Source: CAYVIB01 sp964451365 (GTDB lineage Bacteria > Pseudomonadota > Gammaproteobacteria > Pseudomonadales > Cellvibrionaceae). From it: 64,000 nucleotides of DNA. The notes under the pieces were generated by a model. That model ran no database searches. It was not told where the DNA came from and was given only the letters and a program-made list of their open reading frames with translations. The translations under genes were made by a program, and so were the position numbers. Position 1 is the first letter of the stretch; each line of letters begins with the position of its first letter. The stretch spans positions 1 to 64,000 of the forward strand of contig CAYVIB010000003.1 of NCBI GenBank assembly GCA_964451365.1, written 5' to 3'. Below are positions 16,982-23,846 of the stretch, one piece after another.

Positions 16982-18484
16982 TTAACAGCGCCCGGATACC
17001 GCTTCTAAATTATAGCCCTGGTCCCGCAGCCTCGCCATTTTGTAGCGCAGAGTACGCGGGCTGATTCCGAGCCGGTCGGCGGTATTTTTCTTACTGCCTT
17101 TTTCCTGGCGCAGGGTTTCGACAATGATTTCATATTCCCTTTTGCGCAGGTCGTTACCCAGTGCCGCGCCGGGTTCCTCACCAACCGGCAAACCCGGTTG
17201 GTGGGCCACCGGTCCGGTACCGGCAGCAAAGCCGGCACCAGCAAAGCCAGCACCAGCAAAGAAAGCCGGTTCCGGACTTTTTTGTTCCGTCGCTGCCTGC
17301 ATCAGGGTGGGTTTTTCACTGAACCCGTCGCCGGTAACCAGCCCCAGGTCAGCGGCGTCGATAAGGTTTCCGGGTTGTAAAATAAGCGCCCGCTGCATCA
17401 CATTGTCCAGCTCACGAACATTGCCCGGCCAAGCATAGCCGAGTAGCGCGGCCTTGGCGCCATCGCCCAGGTAAACCCCGGAACGGTGTTGCTTGGCAGC
17501 GTGACGGTTCAGCAGACTTTCCGCCAGCGGGAGGATGTCGTCTATACGGTCGCGAAGCGGCGCCCACTGCAGCGGCAATACGCTCAGGCGAAAATAAAGG
17601 TCCTCGCGGAAACGGCCTTCGGACACCTCGCACCGCATATCGCGGTTGGACGTGGCAATAACCCGCACATCGAGCTTAATGCTTTTGCGGCCGCCCAGGC
17701 GCTCCACTTCCCGCTCCTGCAACACGCGAAGCAATTTGGCCTGCAGGCCCAAATCCATTTCCGAAATTTCATCCAACAAGATGGTGCCACCGTTGGCCTG
17801 TTCGAATTTGCCGGGGGAGGAATTGTGCGCGCCGGTGTAGGCGCCTTTTTCGTGGCCGAACAACATGGCTTCCAACATGTTTTCCGGTATCGCCGCGCAG
17901 TTAATTGCGACAAACGGTTTATTGGCGCGCGGTGATTTGTCGTGAATATATTTGGCCAGCACTTCCTTGCCGGTGCCGGACTCGCCAATTAACAGCACGG
18001 TGGATTCGGACTGGGCGACACGACGCGCCAGTTGCAACAGTTGTTTGCTGGATTCGGCCATGGCAATCGGCTCGTCGGATTTCACCGCGCCCGCGCCGCA
18101 GAATTTTCTTACCGTTTCCACCAGGGTTTGAGGTTCAAAAGGTTTAACGAGGTAGTCCACCGCGCCCTCGCGCATGGCCTGTACCGACTCGCTGACACTG
18201 GCATACGCCGTAATTAACAGTACCGGAATATGGGCATAGTCACCGCGGACCTTTTTCAACAAATCGTGCCCGCTCATAACACCCATGTTTACGTCCGATA
18301 CGATTAAATCGATGTCGCGGTTTTTTTCCAATCGCTCCACCGCCTTTTCCGCGCAATCGACAGAGACTACCAAAAAACCCGCCAGCTCAAGGGTGTCGGC
18401 GATGGCTTCGCGCAGGGCCGGATCGTCCTCCGCCACCATTAACCTTGGTTTGCGTTGTTCTGTTAACCGCGATTGTTGATTCAT
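16982..18484 (-). CDS. fleR: Sigma-54-dependent response regulator FleR (FlrC)
   Basis: Activates class III flagellar promoters after phosphorylation by FleS. The 500 residues have a receiver domain (phospho-acceptor Asp64 in IVSDVNMG, Lys114), an AAA+ domain (Walker A GESGTGKE at 167-174, Walker B TILLDEISEM) and a Fis-type helix-turn-helix (NTADRLGISPRTLRYKMARL). The sigma-54 contact loop reads GAYTGA (214-219) instead of the usual GAFTGA. The linker before the HTH contains a short tandem repeat of GAGFA, encoded by 15-bp DNA repeats at 17225-17264. It follows fleS by 42 bp. Confidence 0.95.
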   Translation of the reverse strand: MNQQSRLTEQRKPRLMVAEDDPALREAIADTLELAGFLVVSVDCAEKAVERLEKNRDIDLIVSDVNMGVMSGHDLLKKVRGDYAHIPVLLITAYASVSESVQAMREGAVDYLVKPFEPQTLVETVRKFCGAGAVKSDEPIAMAESSKQLLQLARRVAQSESTVLLIGESGTGKEVLAKYIHDKSPRANKPFVAINCAAIPENMLEAMLFGHEKGAYTGAHNSSPGKFEQANGGTILLDEISEMDLGLQAKLLRVLQEREVERLGGRKSIKLDVRVIATSNRDMRCEVSEGRFREDLYFRLSVLPLQWAPLRDRIDDILPLAESLLNRHAAKQHRSGVYLGDGAKAALLGYAWPGNVRELDNVMQRALILQPGNLIDAADLGLVTGDGFSEKPTLMQAATEQKSPEPAFFAGAGFAGAGFAAGTGPVAHQPGLPVGEEPGAALGNDLRKREYEIIVETLRQEKGSKKNTADRLGISPRTLRYKMARLRDQGYNLEAVSGRC

Positions 18485-18526
18485 TTTTTTCTCCAGTGTT
18501 TTTACCCGGCTATAAATTCGGTTTTT

Positions 18527-19738
18527 CTAATTGGATAGAGGAATCCAGACACGGGCGATCGTTCCCTGCCCTTCGCTGGACTCCAAATGGAAAATGCCAC
18601 CGTGCGCGCGCACTACCGATTGCACCACGGCAAGTCCCAGGCCGGTGCCGTGGGCTTTGGTGGTGACAAAAAGTTCCTGCGCCGAGGCCAGCAGTTCCTC
18701 GTTCATGCCCGGGCCGTTATCCGCAATTTCCAGCGTAATGGACTCCGAATCAGGAATTATTCTGATTTTCAGTTGCGTGCCCTCTCCGCCCGCCTGGACC
18801 GCGTTGTTCACCAGGTTTATCAGTGCGCTTATCAGCGCCTCGCGGTGGCAGCGGATCATTTTCGACGGCGCCGCGTTGTCCCACTCGCATTGGCTTCTGG
18901 TGGTCATCAACGGCACTTCCATCGCTTCGCGCAAACCCAGTTCCAGGTCGGCGCAACTGATCAGGTCGTTTAACGGCAATTCACTTTTGACGAATAACAT
19001 CATGTCGCGAATCTGCCGTTCCATATGTTGCAGCCGGGCGGATACTTTTTTGGCGAATTCGGTTTTGCGTTCCGGCGCCACGTTGTCGTCACACAAATGA
19101 CCGGTGTACAAAATGGCGGCCGACAACGGCGTGCGAATTTGATGCGCCAGCGCCGATACCATTTTGCCCATGGCGGAAAGGCGTTCGTAACGGCTCAGGT
19201 TTTGTTGCAGTTTTCGGGTTTCGGTCTGGTCGGTGAGCAGAATAATCTGTCCGTCCTGGTCCATTGAGCTGGTGGCAATACTGATACGTTTGCCGGTACG
19301 GGTGGATACTTCCAGGCCGTCGTCGTTGCGCGGTGCAAAGCAGCGGGCGATGACGTGGCGCCACAACTGTCCGTCCAGTTGGTCATCCAACAGTTCGCGC
19401 GCGGCGGGATTGCTTTCGACAATATATCCCTGTTGGTCGAGCACGATAACGCCGCCGGGCAGGAAGTCCAGCAGGGCCTGCATGCGGGTGGCAATCTGCT
19501 CCTTGGCCTGGTGTTGCTCCTCCTTTTCGGCGGAAACCTGGTCCAGTTCCCGGGTCAGTTCGGTAATTTTCTTTTCCAGAAACTGATAGGAATTGGTGAG
19601 CTGGATGGAGGTTTCATTAAAAAAGGCGAACGCCGCCTCCAGGCTGGCGATTTTTTCCCGCTCGGAAGTATGACCTTCCGCGTCGTTTTCTTCCCGCGCT
19701 GGGTGTTTGGTTATGTTCGATACCGCACTCGACAACAC
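18527..19738 (-). CDS. fleS: Sensor histidine kinase FleS (FlrB)
   Basis: Cytoplasmic kinase partner of FleR. A PAS domain (LLDFLPGGVIVLDQQGYIVE) is followed by HisKA with the phospho-acceptor His in ALAHQIRTPLS (about residue 199) and an ATP-binding domain (N box NLVNNAVQAG, ADNGPGM, GTGLGLAVV). No membrane segment. The longest open frame begins with TTG at 19792, but that codon lies inside the sigma-54 promoter at 19788-19803; I prefer GTG at 19738 (403 residues), or TTG at 19735, both close behind a GGGAG ribosome binding site. Confidence 0.9.
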   Translation of the reverse strand: MLSSAVSNITKHPAREENDAEGHTSEREKIASLEAAFAFFNETSIQLTNSYQFLEKKITELTRELDQVSAEKEEQHQAKEQIATRMQALLDFLPGGVIVLDQQGYIVESNPAARELLDDQLDGQLWRHVIARCFAPRNDDGLEVSTRTGKRISIATSSMDQDGQIILLTDQTETRKLQQNLSRYERLSAMGKMVSALAHQIRTPLSAAILYTGHLCDDNVAPERKTEFAKKVSARLQHMERQIRDMMLFVKSELPLNDLISCADLELGLREAMEVPLMTTRSQCEWDNAAPSKMIRCHREALISALINLVNNAVQAGGEGTQLKIRIIPDSESITLEIADNGPGMNEELLASAQELFVTTKAHGTGLGLAVVQSVVRAHGGIFHLESSEGQGTIARVWIPLSN

Positions 19739-19787
19739 ACTGGCTCCCGACAAAGATTCGTCGTTTTTGGATTTTGAACCACAGTAT

Positions 19788-19803
19788 TGCAAAGGGGATG
19801 CCA
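19788..19803 (-). promoter_or_regulatory. Sigma-54 promoter of fleSR
   Basis: Minus strand TGGCATCCCCTTTGCA fits TGGCAN-N5-TTGCA with intact GG and GC. Predicted initiation near 19776 lies downstream of the longest possible fleS start, which therefore cannot be the start used from this promoter. Confidence 0.75.
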
Positions 19804-19890
19804 GAGAAAATTATTGTCTATTTTCAATAACTTAAATAATCAACAGGCGGAACAAAAAACCAGAAGTCGGAGATTTGACGTGGTTCGGGC

Positions 19891-19920
19891 TTTCTGGAAC
19901 CCCGCTACGCGAGGATGACA
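19891..19920. repeat. Palindromic repeat, GTCATCCCCGC family
   Basis: The sequence TTTCTGGAACCCCGCTACGC followed by GAGGATGACA is an inverse, diverged copy of the element at 2632-2660 (GTCATCCCCGCATAGCGGGG ... CCAGAAA). It lies between the DUF6436 gene and the fleS promoter. Confidence 0.65.
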
Positions 19921-19962
19921 CAACAGCCAATTCGGATTTAAACGCAGGGGCGTCGGACCATC

Positions 19963-20544
19963 CTACGAAAGGGGGCAGTAGCAGCCGACGGCTTCCTGGT
20001 TTAGCCAGAGGGGGTTGTTTCCCTTCACCAGTTCCTTGAGGGTGTACAGCACCATGTCCTTGCCGCGACCGCAAATGGCGCCGGTGGAGTACGGGCCGAA
20101 ATAGGCAAGATTACCTTTCGCGTCCCAAATGGCGGTGGCGGGCGTGGCGGGCGGCCAGTCGGCCAGTTGCTCCAGTAGTTGCGGATTAATTTGCGGCGGG
20201 ATGGCCTGCTTGTCGGTGCGCACCGTCAGGGTTTGTACGTTGTTGCCCAGAATAATCGTGAGGTGATCGATATGCTCCTTGCTGAAACGGTTGCACTCGC
20301 AGCCCGGATCGACAAAGTGCACCATTACCGGTTTGTTCTCGCTATTCAGGATGGAGCGGATATCCGGCGCCGAGTCCGTGCCACGAAAACTGACGGCGTG
20401 CTCCTCGAAACTGCCAATCCAACTGTACTCCACCCACCAGACCATAAAGGCCAGGACGGAAGTAAAGAAAACACCCATGGCGATCAGCACACGGGTGGCC
20501 TGGGACGAAGTCAGTTTTTTGCGGCTATCCTCGCTGCAATCCAT
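19963..20544 (-). CDS. Membrane-anchored thioredoxin-like protein (DUF6436 type)
   Basis: 193 residues with one N-terminal membrane segment (about 18-40: VLIAMGVFFTSVLAFMVWWV), the rest probably periplasmic. The body resembles a thioredoxin fold: MVHFVDPGCECNRFS carries a CxC pair where CxxC is usual, and TPATAIWDAKGNLAYFGPYS would hold the cis-Pro and the following strands. Two further Cys lie near the C-terminus (VGCYCPLS) and one in GAICGRG. I recall the family as DUF6436; its role is unknown. The start lies inside the end of fleQ (20-bp overlap), suggesting co-expression with fleQ. Confidence 0.75.
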   Translation of the reverse strand: MDCSEDSRKKLTSSQATRVLIAMGVFFTSVLAFMVWWVEYSWIGSFEEHAVSFRGTDSAPDIRSILNSENKPVMVHFVDPGCECNRFSKEHIDHLTIILGNNVQTLTVRTDKQAIPPQINPQLLEQLADWPPATPATAIWDAKGNLAYFGPYSTGAICGRGKDMVLYTLKELVKGNNPLWLNQEAVGCYCPLS

Positions 20545-21967
20545 ATTTGCGCATCTTCTCCACCAGCGTGGTGCGGCGAATCATCAACTGCTCCGCCGCC
20601 CTGGCGACGACACCGCCGCAGTTGTCGAGGGCCTGTTGGATCAGGCTTTGTTCCAGGCCAGTGATGTATTCCTTCAGGTCGATTCCATCTTCCGGCAGCA
20701 GCGCTGTATCGCCCGCGCTCACCACGGACGGCTTGGGCATGCTGTTCACAACGATTTCGAAATCCTCTTCCTCGCTGGTTTCCACGTGACGGTATTTTAC
20801 CGGCAGGTCCTGCACGCCAACCACGCCGTAGGGATGCATAATAGCCATGCGTTCCACCAGGTTGGCCAGTTCGCGCACATTGCCCGGCCACGAATGTTGG
20901 CAGAGGGAGAGAATGGCGGACGAATTAAACCGGATTGTGCCACGCTTCTCCGCTTCCAGCCGATGGACCAGTTCATTGATCAGCAGCGGAATATCTTCCG
21001 ACCGGTCACGCAGGGACGGCATTTCAATCGGGAAAACATTAAGGCGGTAATACAGGTCTTCTCGGAAATGGCTTTCCTCGATCATTTTTTCCAGGTTTCG
21101 GTGAGTGGCCGCGATAATCCGGACATCGGTTTTGAATGTTTTGTTGCCACCCACCCGTTCAAAGGATTTTTCCTGCAGCACACGCAGTATTTTCACCTGC
21201 ATGTGCAGCGGCATATCGCCAATTTCGTCGAGAAACAGCGTGCCGCCTTCGGCCAGTTCAAAACGGCCGGCGCGTGAATTAATCGCTCCGGTAAAGGCCC
21301 CTTTTTCGTGACCAAACAGTTCACTTTCCAACAGTTCGGCCGGAATTGCGCCGCAATTTACCGGTACAAACGGTCCTTCGCGACGCGGGGAGTGGTAGTG
21401 GAGGTTGCGCGCCACCACCTCCTTGCCGGTACCGGATTCGCCTTCGATCAATACCGTCACATCCTTTTCCGCCACCTGGCTCATCATGGTCCGTACCGCC
21501 TGGATTTCGCGGCTGGTGCCGACAAGACTGCGGAACAGATGGGATGGCCGCTGGGAACCGCCCTGGTTGACTGCCTGGGCGGCGTTCAGCCGCTGGCCAC
21601 GATGCAGGGCATCCACCAGTTCGTTATAGGTAATCGGAGAACTCAGGCGCGAGATGACCATGTGGCGAAGATAAGGGTCCCACTCGGGATCGGTTTCCTC
21701 GTAATCCGCCGCCAAAATCACCGGCGTGACGCCAAAGTTACTATGGATCTGTTCAAGATGCTTCAGCAACCCGGGCGCCTGGCTTGTCTGGCCCAAAATG
21801 ATCGCCGCAACATTGTCGGGGGTTAATTCTTCCCGCGCCTTGATATCGGCCCAGGAATGGCTGGTGGTGGCTATTGCCTGCTCGCCCAGGAAATCAAATA
21901 TTACTTTAAGGTCGTGAAGTGAGGACGGGGTTTCATCAACAATCAGTACTTGTTTTTCGCGCAGCAT
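20525..21967 (-). CDS. fleQ: Master flagellar regulator FleQ (FlrA)
   Basis: Sigma-54 activator at the top of the polar flagellar cascade; in P. aeruginosa it is also a c-di-GMP receptor. The 480 residues comprise the atypical FleQ receiver-like domain (1-125), AAA+ domain (Walker A GESGTGKE 176-183, GAFTGA 223-228, Walker B GTLFLDEIGDMP) and a Fis-type HTH (LMIRRTTLVEKMRKYGL). The c-di-GMP contacts known for FleQ appear kept: LFRS at 144-147 and Arg-Asn at 187-188. The receiver lacks the usual acidic/Asp pocket, as in FleQ proteins. Confidence 0.96.
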   Translation of the reverse strand: MLREKQVLIVDETPSSLHDLKVIFDFLGEQAIATTSHSWADIKAREELTPDNVAAIILGQTSQAPGLLKHLEQIHSNFGVTPVILAADYEETDPEWDPYLRHMVISRLSSPITYNELVDALHRGQRLNAAQAVNQGGSQRPSHLFRSLVGTSREIQAVRTMMSQVAEKDVTVLIEGESGTGKEVVARNLHYHSPRREGPFVPVNCGAIPAELLESELFGHEKGAFTGAINSRAGRFELAEGGTLFLDEIGDMPLHMQVKILRVLQEKSFERVGGNKTFKTDVRIIAATHRNLEKMIEESHFREDLYYRLNVFPIEMPSLRDRSEDIPLLINELVHRLEAEKRGTIRFNSSAILSLCQHSWPGNVRELANLVERMAIMHPYGVVGVQDLPVKYRHVETSEEEDFEIVVNSMPKPSVVSAGDTALLPEDGIDLKEYITGLEQSLIQQALDNCGGVVARAAEQLMIRRTTLVEKMRKYGLQRG

Positions 21968-22248
21968 TATCAGTAAGAATCCAGTTTCTCTGTCTGTTGT
22001 TTATTTTAACGAAGACAGCAACGACTATTGTTAAAGCCCTGTCGGCCCGCCCCTGAGGCGGCAGGTCGCGTCGTCATAAAACTGACGACTGGGTCACAGT
22101 CCAACACCCACCCTTATTAATAGTCAACTAATTGCCGGCGGTCAAATTTATGACACGGTTTTTTTGAAAAGGAGATAAAGGTATCAAAACCAATAACGGG
22201 AGATTATTGCCGGTTTTAATCACCGGCACTGGAAAGCATGGAAGGTGG

Positions 22249-22509
22249 TTATTTTTTGGGCCGGATAAAGGTGGACTCCTGCTGCTCGGGAAGTACCGAG
22301 ACCATATCCGCATACAGGGCGAGAATATTTTCCAGTTCGGACACCAGGGCTCGCGTATTTCGACCCTTCTCGTCGAACGCCTTGTTCAACAGCCTGCCCA
22401 GTTCAATATCATTTTCCCGCACCGCCTGCCAGTTCCCCTGACGAAAGGACGTTTCAAGTTGTCTACGCGCGCGCTTCAACGCAAATTGGGATGCTACTAC
22501 AATGGACAT
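22249..22509 (-). CDS. fliT: FliT-like flagellar chaperone
   Basis: 86-residue helical protein between fliS and fleQ, the place of fliT/fleP in Pseudomonas. FliT in enteric bacteria is the chaperone of the cap protein FliD. Motifs are weak: predicted helices around ALKRARRQLETSFRQGNWQA and LVSELENILALYADMVSV; a GGAG ribosome binding site precedes the ATG. Call rests mainly on position, size and helical character. Confidence 0.65.
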   Translation of the reverse strand: MSIVVASQFALKRARRQLETSFRQGNWQAVRENDIELGRLLNKAFDEKGRNTRALVSELENILALYADMVSVLPEQQESTFIRPKK

Positions 22510-22619
22510 CAGCTCTACTCCGAAACATTATCACCACATTTCTATTTAGCGGCTTCAATGCCCGGAGCTTTACTGTTTTTTGTCCCTTGATTTAATTCTT
22601 ACATACAAGACGTGGAAGA

Positions 22620-23015
22620 CTAACCCGCGTCCCGCACTACTGTACCAATTTCGATTTCATCCCAACCGGATTTGACCTGGCTGATCAGCGCGCTGACTTC
22701 ATCCAGCACGTCCACTTCGGATTCCGGGGAAGCGCCGTCGATTCTGTCAATCATATATTCGTAAAGCGCGCCCAGGTTGACAGCGATATCGCCACCTTCC
22801 TGAAAATTCAGGCTGCCGCGCAATCCGTTTATGATACCGATGATTTTTCCGATGATAAGGTTTTTATCTTCGAAGTTTCCGTCGTCGATACAGGCTTTGG
22901 CCTGGGTTACCCGTTCGAGGGCGCCGTCGAGCAAAAGTGAAATAACTTGATGAGACGAGACGGATTCTTGTTGTTGCTGCAGAATTTCAGCAGCTTTTGT
23001 TTGAGCCAGTGCCAT
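22620..23015 (-). CDS. fliS: Flagellin export chaperone FliS, second copy
   Basis: 131 residues from the ATG at 23015, which has a strong GGAGG ribosome binding site; the longer frame upstream lacks one. It shares with the first copy the FliS core LLLDGALERVTQAKACIDDG and GLRGSLNFQEGGDIAVNLGALYEYMIDRI. It lacks the Tyr-rich N-terminus of canonical FliS (AYxxV), starting instead MALAQTKAAEILQQQQ. It lies 259 bp downstream of the other fliS, separated by repeats. It may serve the second flagellin or another secreted subunit. Confidence 0.85.
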   Translation of the reverse strand: MALAQTKAAEILQQQQESVSSHQVISLLLDGALERVTQAKACIDDGNFEDKNLIIGKIIGIINGLRGSLNFQEGGDIAVNLGALYEYMIDRIDGASPESEVDVLDEVSALISQVKSGWDEIEIGTVVRDAG

Positions 23016-23150
23016 TGCAACCTCCGGTTTTTTTAATTTTATAAAGCGGCGGAAATTTGCCGGTTTAATTAAAGTCAACAGAGGTACTGCAAGAATGGTG
23101 CCAATGCAAATTTTTGCTTGGATTAAATTTTTTGCTTGAATTATTGTGCC

Positions 23151-23260
23151 GTAGGGGCAGCCCCATGTGTCTGCCCAGGATTACCGCCAGGGTCATCCCT
23201 AAAAAGCACCGCGAAGCTCTTCTTCAAATAAAAAGGGCGGACACGTGGGTCCGCCCGTAC
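23151..23260. repeat. Two GTAGGGGC-family repeats between the fliS copies
   Basis: Copy one (23151-23200) starts GTAGGGGCAGCCCCATGTGT; copy two (about 23235-23260) is the palindrome GGGCGGACACGTGGGTCCGC then CC. The space between holds no gene. The block separates the two fliS paralogues. Confidence 0.75.
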
Positions 23261-23274
23261 GGGAACATTGGTGG

Positions 23275-23652
23275 TTAACCGATTTCTTTCCAGGCGGAAG
23301 CCAACTGGCTTAACAGAGAACTCGCTTCGTCGAGCAGGGCGGAGTCATTCTTCAAATGCGCGCGGGCCAGTATGTTTTGGATATAAATATATAGGGCATC
23401 CAGGTTTTCCGCTATATCGCTTCCCTGGTCTTTATCAAGGCTTTGGCGAAGGCCACCGATAATAGCGACCGCTGAGTTTATTTTTTTTCCTTTCAGTTCC
23501 ACATTCCCGTATTGCATTGCCCCCTTTGCCTGGGTGATTCGCTCCAGGGCACCATCGAACAGCATCGTAATAAGTTTATGCGGGGACGCGGCTTCGACGT
23601 TGGCGCTGTAGTGAACCTTGGAGTATGAATCTAAAGCAAGTCGTGTATTCAC
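23275..23652 (-). CDS. fliS: Flagellin export chaperone FliS, first copy
   Basis: 125-residue chaperone that keeps flagellin soluble before export. It has the canonical start LDSYSKVHYSANVEAASPHK, then ITMLFDGALERITQAKGAMQ and GLRQSLDKDQGSDIAENLDA. It follows fliD by 194 bp, including a repeat, and a likely sigma-28 promoter lies 40 bp upstream of its start. Confidence 0.94.
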   Translation of the reverse strand: MNTRLALDSYSKVHYSANVEAASPHKLITMLFDGALERITQAKGAMQYGNVELKGKKINSAVAIIGGLRQSLDKDQGSDIAENLDALYIYIQNILARAHLKNDSALLDEASSLLSQLASAWKEIG

Positions 23653-23691
23653 GGGAACCTCTTTTTGCCAGGAATAACAGGTACAGTAATT

Positions 23692-23718
23692 ATTGCGGCA
23701 AAAAAATATAAATCTTTA
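23692..23718 (-). promoter_or_regulatory. Candidate sigma-28 promoter of fliS
   Basis: Minus strand TAAAGATT-N11-GCCGCAAT keeps TAAA, the 15-bp spacing and GCCG of the FliA consensus (TAAA-N15-GCCGATAA), with the last four bases diverged. It lies about 40 bp upstream of the first fliS ATG. Confidence 0.5.
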
Positions 23719-23756
23719 GCGGAAAAATGATAACCACGAAATCTAATTTTTTTCGT

Positions 23757-23811
23757 GTAGGGGCAGCCCTTGCGGATGCCCGGTTTGGGTAACCGCAAGG
23801 GCTGCCCCTAC
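23757..23811. repeat. GTAGGGGC-family palindromic repeat
   Basis: Perfectly framed copy: GTAGGGGCAGCCCTTGCGG at the left and CCGCAAGGGCTGCCCCTAC at the right, exact reverse complements, giving a hairpin of about 19 bp per arm. It lies just after the fliD stop and could act as an end-of-message hairpin. Confidence 0.85.
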
Positions 23812-23846
23812 AACAACGAGGTCGCGAAAACTATCCCGACCGTTCG

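Noticed and set aside
17225..17264. Short tandem repeats resembling a small CRISPR or satellite
   Set aside because: They lie inside fleR in frame and encode a low-complexity linker; no spacers.
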